This document shows positions 8,612 to 17,536 of a stretch of 64,000 bases of DNA, piece by piece; position 1 is the first letter of the stretch, and every line of letters begins with the position of its first letter. The position numbers were made by a program, and so were the translations under genes. The notes under the pieces are model-generated. The model searched no databases, had not been told where the DNA came from, and saw only the letters and a program-made list of their open reading frames with translations. The stretch comes from JACDHG01 sp963815295 (GTDB lineage Bacteria; Actinomycetota; Actinomycetes; Propionibacteriales; Nocardioidaceae). The stretch covers positions 558,001 through 622,000 of the forward strand of contig CAWFFZ010000008.1 in NCBI GenBank assembly GCA_963815295.1. The letters run 5' to 3'.

Positions 8612-9181
8612 ATGCGTCTCGATCCGCGTTCGCCGCTCGTGATCAACACCCATGAGCTGGGGCGACGACCCGGATCGATGCGCACCCGCGAGCTCTCGGT
8701 CCCGGCCCCGGCAGACCTTGGTATCGAACTCATCGGTGTCCCCGAAGGATCTCCTGTCGAGCTGGACGTGCGGCTCGAGGCGGTCATGGAGGGGGTGCTC
8801 GCGTCGGGGACGGCAAAGGCCACGCTCTCCGGGGAGTGCGCACGGTGCCTGGAGCCGATCGAGGACGACCTCGAGGTGAGCCTTCAGGAGCTGTACGTCT
8901 ACCCCGAAAGCGATGCCGAGGAGGACGAAGCCAGCCGTCTCGATGGTGAGTTTCTCGACCTCGAGCCTGTTGTGCGCGACGCGGTAGTGCTGGCACTGCC
9001 GTTTCGGCCGGTCTGCACCCCCGACTGTGAGGGGTTGTGTCCCGAATGCGGGGCGCGACTCGCTGACGTGCCGGGACACCAACACAGCGACGATGTCGAC
9101 CCACGATGGGCTGCATTGTCCACCCTGACCATGAACGACGCCGGCGCCGCAACCAACGCGCCCGGCCGAGATGAGGAGTGA
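8612..9181 (+). CDS. DUF177 (YceD) family protein, probable 23S rRNA accumulation factor
   Basis: A 189-residue YceD/DUF177 protein. Members are linked to ribosome assembly and are encoded directly before rpmF in most bacteria, as here (three-base gap). The cysteine pairs CARC and CTPDCEGLCPECG form a possible zinc-binding site in the C-terminal half. The ATG at 8612 begins MRLDPRSPLVINTHELGRRPG, the usual N-terminus; the longer open frame adds 14 unrelated residues. Confidence 0.85.
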   Translation: MRLDPRSPLVINTHELGRRPGSMRTRELSVPAPADLGIELIGVPEGSPVELDVRLEAVMEGVLASGTAKATLSGECARCLEPIEDDLEVSLQELYVYPESDAEEDEASRLDGEFLDLEPVVRDAVVLALPFRPVCTPDCEGLCPECGARLADVPGHQHSDDVDPRWAALSTLTMNDAGAATNAPGRDEE

Positions 9182-9184
9182 CCA

Positions 9185-9370
9185 GTGGCTGTTCCGAAGC
9201 GGAAGATGTCGCGCAGCAACACGCGCCACCGCCGTTCCCAGTGGAAGGCCGTCACTCCGGTGCTGGTGACCTGCGTCAACCCCGCGTGCGGCTCCAAGCA
9301 CTTGCCGCACCGGGCGTGCCCAGAGTGTGGGCAGTACGGCGCCCGCGGCGAACTTCGCCAGGTCCTCTGA
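9185..9370 (+). CDS. rpmF: 50S ribosomal protein L32
   Basis: A 61-residue L32 with the canonical start AVPKRKMSRSNTRHRRSQWK and a complete zinc ribbon (CVNPAC then CPEC). GTG start preceded by GAGGAG at eight bases. It sits in the DUF177-rpmF-rnc-mutM operon. Confidence 0.97.
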   Translation: MAVPKRKMSRSNTRHRRSQWKAVTPVLVTCVNPACGSKHLPHRACPECGQYGARGELRQVL

Positions 9371-9380
9371 CTGCGGCCAC

Positions 9381-10139
9381 ATGAACAAAGCGGCCGTGAG
9401 CGAGTCGCGGGCACAACTGTGCGCGGATATCGGGGTTGAGAATCTCGACCCCGAAATGTTGAACCGTGCCCTGACCCACAGGTCGTTTGCGTACGAGAAC
9501 GGTGGACTGCCGACAAACGAGCGGCTCGAGTTCCTCGGTGACTCAGTGCTTGGTGTCGTCGTCACCGAGTCTCTGTATCTGACCCATCCCGACCTGTCCG
9601 AGGGCCGCCTGGCCAAGCTGCGGGCTGCCGTCGTCAATGCCCGCGCTCTCGCCGAGGTTGCTCGCACGCTCGGCCTTGGCGAACACCTGATGCTCGGTCG
9701 CGGCGAGGAGTCGACGGGTGGTCGCGACAAGTCCTCGATCCTGTCCGACGCAGTCGAAGCTCTGATCGGTGCCGTCTACCTCGACCAGGGGTTTGAGGTT
9801 GCCGGCGCTGTCATCCACCGCTTGTTCGACCCGCTCATGCTCGCGGCCGCTGACCTCGGCGCCGGCCTCGACTGGAAGACCAGCCTGCAAGAGCTGTCTG
9901 CAGACCTCGCGCTCGGAGTGCCCGAGTACCTCGTCGAGGACAGCGGGCCCGACCACGAGAAGACCTTCATCGCCCGGGTTCGGGTCGGCGATGGCGTCTA
10001 CGGTCACGGCTCCGGGCGCTCTAAGAAGGAAGCCGAGCAGTTGGCCGCCGAGACGGCCTGGCGGACCATTCGCGACGCACACGCCGTCACCGGCGCGCGG
10101 CCGAAGGTCGTCGACGACGATGAGCTCTCCCTCGACTGA
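9381..10139 (+). CDS. rnc: Ribonuclease III
   Basis: A 252-residue double-strand-specific endoribonuclease used in rRNA and mRNA processing. The catalytic domain shows NERLEFLGDSVLG (signature) and DAVEALIGAVYLD (second metal-binding site); the C-terminal double-stranded RNA-binding domain follows (GRSKKEAEQLAAETAW). The ATG at 9381 lies ten bases after rpmF; a GTG at 9396 is an alternative start. Confidence 0.96.
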   Translation: MNKAAVSESRAQLCADIGVENLDPEMLNRALTHRSFAYENGGLPTNERLEFLGDSVLGVVVTESLYLTHPDLSEGRLAKLRAAVVNARALAEVARTLGLGEHLMLGRGEESTGGRDKSSILSDAVEALIGAVYLDQGFEVAGAVIHRLFDPLMLAAADLGAGLDWKTSLQELSADLALGVPEYLVEDSGPDHEKTFIARVRVGDGVYGHGSGRSKKEAEQLAAETAWRTIRDAHAVTGARPKVVDDDELSLD

Positions 10140-10167
10140 GCCCGGCTACCCGTGAGTGAGTCGGCCG

Positions 10168-11019
10168 GTGCCTGAGCTCCCGGAAGTTGAAGTTGTACGC
10201 CGCGGGCTCGAGTCCTTCGTGGTGGGCCACACGATCGAGCGCGTGCGGGTGCTGCACCCGCGGCCAGTGCGCCGGCACCTCGCAGGTGTTGCTGACTTCG
10301 AGACCCAACTGGCCGACCGACGCATCATCGGCGCCCAGCGACGAGGCAAGTACCTGTGGATGCAGCTTGACTCGGGGGACGCCGTCCTCGGGCATCTCGG
10401 GATGAGCGGACAGCTGCTCGTACAACCGCGCGCTGCTCCGGTCGAGCGACACCTGCGGGTCGTGTTCGAGCTGTCGGAGGGCCGTGACCTGCGCTTCGTC
10501 GACCAGCGGATGTTCGGCGGTCTCTTGGTGTCCCGCGACGGCGCCGAGCTTCCCGACGAGATCGCCCACATCGCCCGTGACCCGCTCGACCCGGCGTTCG
10601 ACCAGGCGGGGTTCGTCGCGGCGCTGCGCAAGCGACGTACGGGCGTGAAGCGGGCGTTGCTCGACCAGTCCCTCATCTCCGGGGTCGGCAACATCTACGC
10701 CGACGAGGCGCTGTGGGCGGCCAGGCTGCACTACGCCCGCCCGACCGAGACGTTGCGGCGGGCCGAGGTCGACCGGCTGCTCTTTGAATTGCGCGCCGTA
10801 ATGGGCCGCGCCCTCGATCTCGGAGGTACGTCGTTCGACGCCCTCTACGTCAACGTCAACGGCAACTCGGGTTATTTCGACCGGGCGCTCGTCGTCTACG
10901 GGCAGGAAGGTGAGCCGTGCCCGCGCTGCGGCACCCAGATCCGTCGCGACGCATTCATGAACCGCTCGTCGTTCACGTGTCCGCGCTGCCAGCCGAGGCC
11001 GCGTCGGGCGCGCTGGTGA
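10168..11019 (+). CDS. mutM: Formamidopyrimidine-DNA glycosylase (Fpg/MutM)
   Basis: A 283-residue bifunctional glycosylase/AP lyase that removes 8-oxoguanine and formamidopyrimidines. The N-terminal proline is the nucleophile, so translation must start at the GTG at 10168 to give (M)PELPEVEVVRRGLE; the longer open frame from 10156 would bury it. The C-terminal zinc finger CPRC...CPRC is complete. The 3' end overlaps a small minus-strand gene by 47 bases. Confidence 0.96.
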   Translation: MPELPEVEVVRRGLESFVVGHTIERVRVLHPRPVRRHLAGVADFETQLADRRIIGAQRRGKYLWMQLDSGDAVLGHLGMSGQLLVQPRAAPVERHLRVVFELSEGRDLRFVDQRMFGGLLVSRDGAELPDEIAHIARDPLDPAFDQAGFVAALRKRRTGVKRALLDQSLISGVGNIYADEALWAARLHYARPTETLRRAEVDRLLFELRAVMGRALDLGGTSFDALYVNVNGNSGYFDRALVVYGQEGEPCPRCGTQIRRDAFMNRSSFTCPRCQPRPRRARW

Positions 11020-11266
11020 CGGCGCCCTCGGCAGCGATCCCGTCGGGCACCTGACCATCCTGGTCGATCGGGGTCCAAGCCTCCGTGCGGACCCACTCCG
11101 AGCCGCATCCGCGGCAGGCGAACACGCGCAGTGAGCCAGCCTCCTCATCGCGCCAGGTCTCGCCGGTGGGCGACCACACGCAGATCGACCGACAAGGGTG
11201 CACCGCCACCGGGCGACGCTGCGCCGCACCGGGCGATCCGGCGGGCTCCCGAGGCGTACGCGTCAT
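10973..11266 (-). CDS. Small hypothetical protein with a CRGC zinc-ribbon-like motif
   Basis: A 97-residue product whose middle part, VFACRGCGSEWVRTEAWTPI, looks like a real structured segment rather than a frame shadow: one CxxC pair followed by a WTP motif, with further cysteines (HPCRSIC) upstream. I do not recognise a named family. It overlaps the 3' end of mutM tail to tail. The ATG at 11266 has only a weak ribosome binding site and the frame is open further upstream, so the start is uncertain. Confidence 0.45.
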   Translation of the reverse strand: MTRTPREPAGSPGAAQRRPVAVHPCRSICVWSPTGETWRDEEAGSLRVFACRGCGSEWVRTEAWTPIDQDGQVPDGIAAEGAVTSAPDAASAGSADT

Positions 11267-11409
11267 CAGCGCCCATTGTGCCCGCGCGCCCTCCCAGCAG
11301 TTGACCAGGGGACGAACGGGTGTCACCCTGGGAGCAGCAGCGCATTCCGGCCGCCGGCCAACGGCCCGCCGACGTTGAAGACCGAACAGTTGTCCTGGAG
11401 GAAGCATTC

Positions 11410-11613
11410 ATGGCCAAGGCTCTCCTTGGGTACGTCGCCTCAGACCACCGTCGTCTCGACGACAACCAACGCCTCCGCCGCAAGATCGCTGACCTCGAAG
11501 CTATGGTGCTCCGGCTCCAAGCTGAGAACGACGCGCTTGCCGCTCAGGTGCACGACGGGGACCTGCTTATGGTTCCCGACCACATCGAGTCCCACGCAAC
11601 GGTCCGGGCCTGA
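11410..11613 (+). CDS. Small coiled-coil protein
   Basis: A 67-residue protein of unknown function. Residues 12-50 form a heptad-like charged helix (RLRRKIADLEAMVLRLQAEN), so it probably dimerises. GGAGGAAGC directly precedes the ATG at a good spacing, which supports the start and the gene; the longer open frame lacks this site. Confidence 0.65.
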   Translation: MAKALLGYVASDHRRLDDNQRLRRKIADLEAMVLRLQAENDALAAQVHDGDLLMVPDHIESHATVRA

Positions 11614-11733
11614 CTGGCCTTGCGTGAGCTCCGACGGGTCGCCTTCGACCCGTCGTCGTCGGCCGTTCTCCTGACGGTTGCTGTCGTGCTCCGCCGCCGC
11701 GCCCCCATCGAGACCAGCCTCTAGGCTCGGGCG

Positions 11734-12201
11734 ATGAGTTTGCGCTTGGAGCCCATGACCTCGACGGAGTACGAAGTCTGGCGTCAACAGGCCGTCAGCG
11801 AGTACAGCGAAGAGTTCGTGAAGTCCGGAATCCTGTCTCCGGAGCACGCCGCTAAGCGTGGCGAGGATGACTTCGCGATGTTGTTACCCGACGGCTTGGC
11901 CACCGAAAACCATTCGATCTACACAGCCTTCGTCGACGACGTGCCTGTGGGCACGCTGTGGCTGGAGTTCCGCGAGCGGCCGGGGGGCCGTCAGGGGTTC
12001 GTCTACTCGCTCGCGGTGGACGAGTCGCAGCGACGCAAGGGCTACGGCCGCGCCATCATGCACGCGGGCATCGAGGAATGTCGTGAGCGTGGCGCGAAGG
12101 CTCTCGGCCTCAACGTCTTCGGCCACAACGACGGGGCCCGGGCGCTCTACGACTCGCTCGGGTTCGTGGTCGAGTCGACCTCGATGAAGCTGACCCTCTG
12201 A
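11734..12201 (+). CDS. GNAT family N-acetyltransferase
   Basis: A 155-residue acetyltransferase. Motif A is visible as YSLAVDESQRRKGYGRAIM (acetyl-CoA pyrophosphate loop RRKGYG) and motif B as LGLNVFGHNDGARALYDSLGF. The substrate is unknown. TAGGCT lies exactly six bases before the ATG and there is no Shine-Dalgarno sequence, so the message is probably leaderless. Confidence 0.88.
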   Translation: MSLRLEPMTSTEYEVWRQQAVSEYSEEFVKSGILSPEHAAKRGEDDFAMLLPDGLATENHSIYTAFVDDVPVGTLWLEFRERPGGRQGFVYSLAVDESQRRKGYGRAIMHAGIEECRERGAKALGLNVFGHNDGARALYDSLGFVVESTSMKLTL

Positions 12202-12347
12202 TCGCTGCTGTTGCGGCGTGGGGGAGCGGACGGGTCGGAATGCCCGGGTAGTGTTCGGGCTGGCCTTCCCCAACGCCCGGCACGCCCCACGGCCCACCAA
12301 GGCGCTTCACGCGTCTGAAGGAGCCCCTTGTACGTCGAAGGAGCACC

Positions 12348-15300
12348 GTGTACCTCAAGAGCCTGACGCTGCGCGGATTCAAGTCGTTCGCCTCGAGCAC
12401 CACCCTCCAGCTCGAGCCAGGTATCACGTGCGTGGTCGGCCCCAACGGGTCCGGTAAGTCCAATGTGGTCGATGCGCTCGCCTGGGTGATGGGCGAGCAG
12501 GGCGCGAAGTCCCTCCGCGGCGGCAAGATGGAAGACGTCATCTTCGCCGGTACGTCGGCACGCCCCCCGCTGGGCCGCGCCGAGGTGCTGTTGACGATCG
12601 ACAACTCCGACGGAGCCCTGCCGATCGAGTACTCCGAGGTCACGATCTCTCGCACGATGTTCCGCGGCGGTGGCTCCGAGTACGCCCTCAACGGTCAGAC
12701 CTGCCGGCTCCTCGACATCCAGGAGCTACTCAGCGACTCCGGTATCGGCCGGGAGATGCACGTGATCGTCGGGCAGGGCCAGCTCGACGCCATTCTTCAT
12801 GCTTCGCCCGAGGAGCGCCGTGGCTTCGTCGAAGAGGCCGCCGGGGTGCTCAAGCATCGCAAGCGCAAAGAGAAGGCGCTGCGCAAGCTCGACGCGACCG
12901 ACGGCAACCTGACCCGCCTCAGCGATCTGCTGAGCGAGATCCGCCGGCAGCTCAAGCCACTGGGGCGGCAGGCCGATGTCGCGCGACGGGCCTCCGTCGT
13001 ACAGATGGACGTTCGAGACGCACGGGCCAGGCTGCTGGCAGATGACGTGGTGCGGGTGCGTGACTCGCTTCAGCAGGAGCTTGCCGACGAGGAAGGGCTG
13101 AGGGCCCGCCGCGTCGCGGCCGAGGACGCCGTCGAGAGCGCACGGGCCAGCGAGGCCGAGATCGAGCAGCAGCTTCGCAGTGATGCCCCGTTGTTGACGC
13201 GTGCCCAGGACACCTGGTTCGCCTTGTCGGGACTGCGCGAGCGGATCCGCGGCACGGCGAGTCTGGCAGCGGAGCGGGTCCGCAACGCCGCCGACGAGCC
13301 GCTCGAGGAGCGCCGCGGTCAAGACCCCGACGAGCTCGAAGCCCAAGCGGCGAGGATCCGGGCCGACGAGGAGGCGATCACCGCCGACACGGTGCAGCTG
13401 CGCGATGCGCTCAGCGCGGCCGTCGACGCCCGTCGCTCAGCCGAGGAGACCCACGCCTCCGAGGAGTCGCGGGTCGCCGGTGTCATCCGCGCGGCCGCCG
13501 ACCGGCGAGAGGGCTTGGCGCGCCTCACCGGTCAGGTCAACGCGATCAGGAGCCGTGGCGCCGCCGCCGACGACGAGCTCGGTCGCCTGTCCGAAGCTCT
13601 GGAGCGTGCGGTCACGCGCGCCGACCGGGCGCAACGGGAGTTCACCTCGCTCGAGACCCGCATCGCCGGACTTGATGCGGGTGAGCGTGGGCTCGACGCC
13701 GAGCACGAAGGGGCCTCGTCGCTTCTTGCGGACCTCGAGGACCGGCTCGCCAAGCTCGCCGAGGAAGCCCAGCACGCCGAGCGCGAGCGCGCCGCCCTCG
13801 TCGCGCGCAAGGAGGCCCTCGAGATGGGGCTTGCGCGCAGAGACGGTGCGGGCGCCTTGCTGGCGGCGACCGACGAGGTGTCGGGGCTGCTCGGCACCGT
13901 GGCCGCGCTGTTGTCGGTCCGACACGGCTTTGAGGCAGCGGTCGCAGCGGCCCTCGGCTCAGCCGCGGACGCCGTAGCGGTGCAGGACCTCGACGGGGCC
14001 GTCGGGGCGATCGAGCACCTGAAGGACGCTGACCTCGGCCGTGCCGGACTGCTCCTGGCCGGGGGTGTGGTCGACGACAGCACCTGGCCCGGTCTGCCCG
14101 TCGGTGCGACGTACGCCGTCGACGTCGTCGAGGCACCGGCATCAGTCCAGCCGGCGTTGCGGCGTCTGCTGTTCAAGACGGCTGTGGTCGACGACTTGAC
14201 GTCTGCGCGGCGGCTCGTCAATCAGTTCGCCGACGTCGTCGCGGTGACCCGTGACGGCGACGTGATCGGAGCCGCGTATGCCGTCGGGGGTTCAGCGTCA
14301 CAACCGAGCCTGATCGAGGTGCAGGCGGCGCTCGACGAGGCGACCGAGGCTCTCACGCAAGCCACCTCGGCCAGCGAGCGGTTGCGTTTCGAGGTGAGCA
14401 CGTTGGAGGCCGAGCGCCTCGATGTGCGTGGCCGCGTCGACGTGGCGCTGGCCAAGCTCCATGAGTCCGATGCCGCGATGGCGGCCGTGGCCGAAGAGCT
14501 CGGCCAGCTCGGTTCCCAGGCGCGCGCCGCGAAGGCCGAGGCTGAGCGGATCCGTGCGGACATGGCTGCCGCAGAGCAGGCGAGGGACGGTGACGCCGCC
14601 GGGCTCGCCGAGCTCGAAGCCCGACTCCATGCGGCCGAGCACCAGACCGAGGATGAGCCCGACCTCACAGTGCGCGACCGGCTCGCCGAGGCTGCGCGCG
14701 TCGCCAGGTCGGCCGAGACAGACGCGCGGCTCGGGTTGCGTACCGCCGAGGAGCGGGCTCGCGCGCTCCACGGACGCGCTGATGCACTGTCTCGCGCAGC
14801 AGAGCAGGAGAGGCTGGCCCGGGTGCAGGTGGCAGCGCGCCGCGAGCGGCGGATCCGCCAGGCCAGGGTGGCCGAGGCCGTGGGCAAGGGTGCTCACGTG
14901 GTCCTGGCCTCCCTGGAGCGGTCTCTGGGTGAGGCGGCCCGACGACGTACGCAGGTGGAGGAGTCGCGAGCCGACCGAGAGCGTCGACTCGGCGAGATCC
15001 GGTCCGGCCTGCGCGAGCTCGAGGTCGAGCTGGCCAAACTGACCGACACGGTTCATCGAGACGAGATGGTGCGCGCCGAGCAGCGGCTGCGCCTCGAGCA
15101 GCTCGAGCAACGCTCCCTCGACGAGCTGGGGCTTGATCTGGCGGCGTTGGTTGCTGACTACGGCCCCGACCAGCTCGTGCCACCCAGCCCGGTGGTCGAC
15201 GGCGACGAAGGCGACCCGTTGCCGGAGCCGGCGCCGTACGTGCGCGAGGCACAGGTGAAGCGGCTCCGCACAGCCGAGCGCGCTCTGGCCGAGCTCGGCC

Positions 15301-15902
15301 GCATCAACCCGCTCGCTCTCGAGGAGTTCTCAGCCCTCGAGGAGCGCCACAAGTTCCTGACGGAGCAGCTCGAGGATCTGAGGAAGACCAGGAACGACCT
15401 TCTCGGCATCGTGAAGGAGGTCGACGGCCGCGTAGAGCAGGTGTTCGCCGAGGCGTATGCCGCGGTGGCGCACCAGTTCGAGATCGTCTTTGCCCGGCTG
15501 TTCCCCGGCGGCGAGGGCCGGCTCCTTTTGGAGGACCCCGACGACCTACTCAACTCCGGCATCGAGGTCGAGGCGCGCCCCGCGGGCAAGAAGGTCAAGC
15601 GGCTGTCGCTGCTGTCAGGCGGCGAGCGGTCCCTGGTTGCCGTCGCCTTCCTGGTGGCACTGTTCAAGGCGCGGCCGTCGCCGTTCTACATCCTCGACGA
15701 AGTCGAAGCGGCGCTCGACGAAACCAACCTCGGGCGACTGCTGGAGATCTACGAGGAGCTCCGCGAAGGCTCACAGCTGCTGGTCATCACGCACCAGAAG
15801 CGAACGATGGAGTGCGCGGACGCACTGTACGGCGTCTCCATGCGCGGCGACGGGGTCTCGACCGTGATCAGTCAGCGCCTTCGCGAGGCTGCTTCCGCCT
15901 AG
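12348..15902 (+). CDS. smc: Chromosome segregation protein SMC
   Basis: An 1184-residue SMC ATPase that compacts and helps separate chromosomes with ScpA/ScpB (not in this window). The N-terminal head has GPNGSGKSNVVDALAWVMGE (Walker A), two long coiled-coil arms flank a hinge at about residues 505-640, and the C-terminal head has LLSGGERSLVAVAFL (signature) and FYILDEVEAALDETN (Walker B and D-loop). GTG start with AAGGAG five bases upstream. It lies upstream of ftsY as in other actinobacteria. Confidence 0.97.
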   Translation: MYLKSLTLRGFKSFASSTTLQLEPGITCVVGPNGSGKSNVVDALAWVMGEQGAKSLRGGKMEDVIFAGTSARPPLGRAEVLLTIDNSDGALPIEYSEVTISRTMFRGGGSEYALNGQTCRLLDIQELLSDSGIGREMHVIVGQGQLDAILHASPEERRGFVEEAAGVLKHRKRKEKALRKLDATDGNLTRLSDLLSEIRRQLKPLGRQADVARRASVVQMDVRDARARLLADDVVRVRDSLQQELADEEGLRARRVAAEDAVESARASEAEIEQQLRSDAPLLTRAQDTWFALSGLRERIRGTASLAAERVRNAADEPLEERRGQDPDELEAQAARIRADEEAITADTVQLRDALSAAVDARRSAEETHASEESRVAGVIRAAADRREGLARLTGQVNAIRSRGAAADDELGRLSEALERAVTRADRAQREFTSLETRIAGLDAGERGLDAEHEGASSLLADLEDRLAKLAEEAQHAERERAALVARKEALEMGLARRDGAGALLAATDEVSGLLGTVAALLSVRHGFEAAVAAALGSAADAVAVQDLDGAVGAIEHLKDADLGRAGLLLAGGVVDDSTWPGLPVGATYAVDVVEAPASVQPALRRLLFKTAVVDDLTSARRLVNQFADVVAVTRDGDVIGAAYAVGGSASQPSLIEVQAALDEATEALTQATSASERLRFEVSTLEAERLDVRGRVDVALAKLHESDAAMAAVAEELGQLGSQARAAKAEAERIRADMAAAEQARDGDAAGLAELEARLHAAEHQTEDEPDLTVRDRLAEAARVARSAETDARLGLRTAEERARALHGRADALSRAAEQERLARVQVAARRERRIRQARVAEAVGKGAHVVLASLERSLGEAARRRTQVEESRADRERRLGEIRSGLRELEVELAKLTDTVHRDEMVRAEQRLRLEQLEQRSLDELGLDLAALVADYGPDQLVPPSPVVDGDEGDPLPEPAPYVREAQVKRLRTAERALAELGRINPLALEEFSALEERHKFLTEQLEDLRKTRNDLLGIVKEVDGRVEQVFAEAYAAVAHQFEIVFARLFPGGEGRLLLEDPDDLLNSGIEVEARPAGKKVKRLSLLSGGERSLVAVAFLVALFKARPSPFYILDEVEAALDETNLGRLLEIYEELREGSQLLVITHQKRTMECADALYGVSMRGDGVSTVISQRLREAASA

Positions 15903-16041
15903 TGCCCCGCGTGGCACCGCCCGACGGGTTATCTGCGTCACACCCCCGACTCCTGGCGGCGACCCGACCTGCCCGGGCGTGGGATCATGACGGTGGCGTG
16001 TCGACGGCGCGCACGCACTTCGCTGACTGGAGATCCGCACC

Positions 16042-16239
16042 ATGTTGTTCATCGCACTCGCCATGCTGGCCGCCCTCGTCCTGGCCGGCCTCATCACGGT
16101 CTACGCCGCCTTCCCCCACCGCGGCGAGGACATCCCGCGGGCCGCATGGCTCTCCGACGCGATGACGAAGTCCAACCGCACCATCACCGAGAAGTTGCGC
16201 CGACTCGACTCACGGGTCGACGAGAAGATCCGCGACTGA
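16042..16239 (+). CDS. Small single-pass membrane protein
   Basis: A 65-residue protein with one transmembrane helix (residues 2-24), a short linker and a charged, coiled-coil-like C-terminus (ITEKLRRLDSRVDEKIRD). It has no family that I recognise. It lies between smc and ftsY with a GGAGA site nine bases before ATG and is probably co-transcribed with ftsY. Confidence 0.6.
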   Translation: MLFIALAMLAALVLAGLITVYAAFPHRGEDIPRAAWLSDAMTKSNRTITEKLRRLDSRVDEKIRD

Positions 16240-16288
16240 CCGTTCCACCCTGCGGGCCCTTAGCTCGCGTCTGGGAAGATGACTGACC

Positions 16289-17473
16289 GTGCCTGAAGTT
16301 CTGTACATCGCCCTGGCCATTGCGGTGGTGGCCCTGCTCGCGGTCGGCGGGCTGGTCTCCGCCAGGTCACGCCGACGCCCGGATGCACCAACCGACATCC
16401 CCCGGCAGGCTCCAGCGCCGCCGCGTGAACGCGCAGACGACGAGGCGAGGACGACGCGCGACGGCGGCACCGGGACCGTCGACGAGGTCGTCTTGCCGGA
16501 CGACGTACTCGCCGGTGGTGACACGGCAACCCTGCCTTCACTCGAGACGCCAGATCCTGTCGCGGGCCGGTTCCGCCGGCTACGTGCGCGGCTCGCCCGC
16601 TCCCAGTCGACGCTCGGCAAGGGCTTGCTCGCTCTGGTGTCGCGCGACCGCCTCGACGACCAGACGTGGGAGGAGATCGAGGAGACGCTGCTCGCGGCCG
16701 ATGTCGGCGTCGCCCCCACTCAGGAACTTGTCGAGCGGCTAAAGACCCGTGTCCGGGTCGAGTCGGCCTCGGGAGAGGCCGCCAAGGCGTTGTTGCGTGA
16801 GGAGCTGGTCTCCCTGGTCGACCCCACGCTCGACCGCACCCTCGACGCAGGTCGGCGGGACGGCAAGCCCGGTGTCGTCTTGGTAGTGGGCGTCAACGGT
16901 GTCGGAAAGACCACCACCGTCGGCAAGTTGGCGCGGGTGTTGGTGGCGCAGGACAAGGACGTGCTGCTCGGAGCAGCCGATACGTTTCGTGCCGCCGCTG
17001 TCGACCAACTGACTACGTGGGGGGAGCGCGTGGGCGTGCCGACTGTTCGGGGTGACGAGGGTGCCGATCCCGCGAGCGTGGCGTTCGAGGCGGTGCGAGC
17101 CGGCGTCGAGCAGGAAGTCGACACGGTCCTCATCGACACCGCCGGTCGGTTGCATACCAAGACCGGGCTGATGGACGAGCTCGGGAAGGTGAAGCGGGTG
17201 GTCGAGAAGCAGGCGCCCGTGAGCGAGGTGCTCCTGGTGATCGATGCGACCACGGGTCAGAACGGGCTCACGCAGGCTCGCATCTTCGCCGAAGTCGTCG
17301 ACGTGACCGGCATCGTATTGACGAAGCTCGACGGCACAGCCAAGGGCGGCATCGTGATCTCTGTGCAGCGCGAGCTCGGTGTGCCGGTGAAGCTGGTCGG
17401 GTTGGGAGAAGGAGCCGACGATCTGGCGCCGTTCGAGGCGGAGACGTTCGTCGACGCCCTGCTCGACAACTGA
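16289..17473 (+). CDS. ftsY: Signal recognition particle receptor FtsY
   Basis: A 394-residue GTPase that receives SRP-ribosome complexes at the membrane. An N-terminal helix (residues 3-26) followed by an Arg-rich and acidic linker anchors it, as in other actinobacterial FtsY. The NG domain has GVNGVGKTTTVGKLA (G1, about residue 200), DTFRAAAVDQL, DTAGRLHTKTGLMDEL (G3) and TKLDGTAKGG (G4). Its partner Ffh is encoded at 22932. GTG start. Confidence 0.96.
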   Translation: MPEVLYIALAIAVVALLAVGGLVSARSRRRPDAPTDIPRQAPAPPRERADDEARTTRDGGTGTVDEVVLPDDVLAGGDTATLPSLETPDPVAGRFRRLRARLARSQSTLGKGLLALVSRDRLDDQTWEEIEETLLAADVGVAPTQELVERLKTRVRVESASGEAAKALLREELVSLVDPTLDRTLDAGRRDGKPGVVLVVGVNGVGKTTTVGKLARVLVAQDKDVLLGAADTFRAAAVDQLTTWGERVGVPTVRGDEGADPASVAFEAVRAGVEQEVDTVLIDTAGRLHTKTGLMDELGKVKRVVEKQAPVSEVLLVIDATTGQNGLTQARIFAEVVDVTGIVLTKLDGTAKGGIVISVQRELGVPVKLVGLGEGADDLAPFEAETFVDALLDN

Positions 17474-17481
17474 CCTCCCGC

Positions 17482-17528
17482 CGACTGGTCACGTATGCCG
17501 TGCTAGCGTCGACTGGTCACGTATGCCG
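17482..17528. repeat. 19-bp direct repeat, two copies
   Basis: CGACTGGTCACGTATGCCG occurs at 17482-17500 and again at 17510-17528, with nine bases between the copies (28-base period). It fills most of the 63-base gap between the converging ftsY and MpaB-like genes. The copies are identical; there is no terminator-like hairpin here. Confidence 0.85.
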
Positions 17529-17536
17529 ACCCATCA

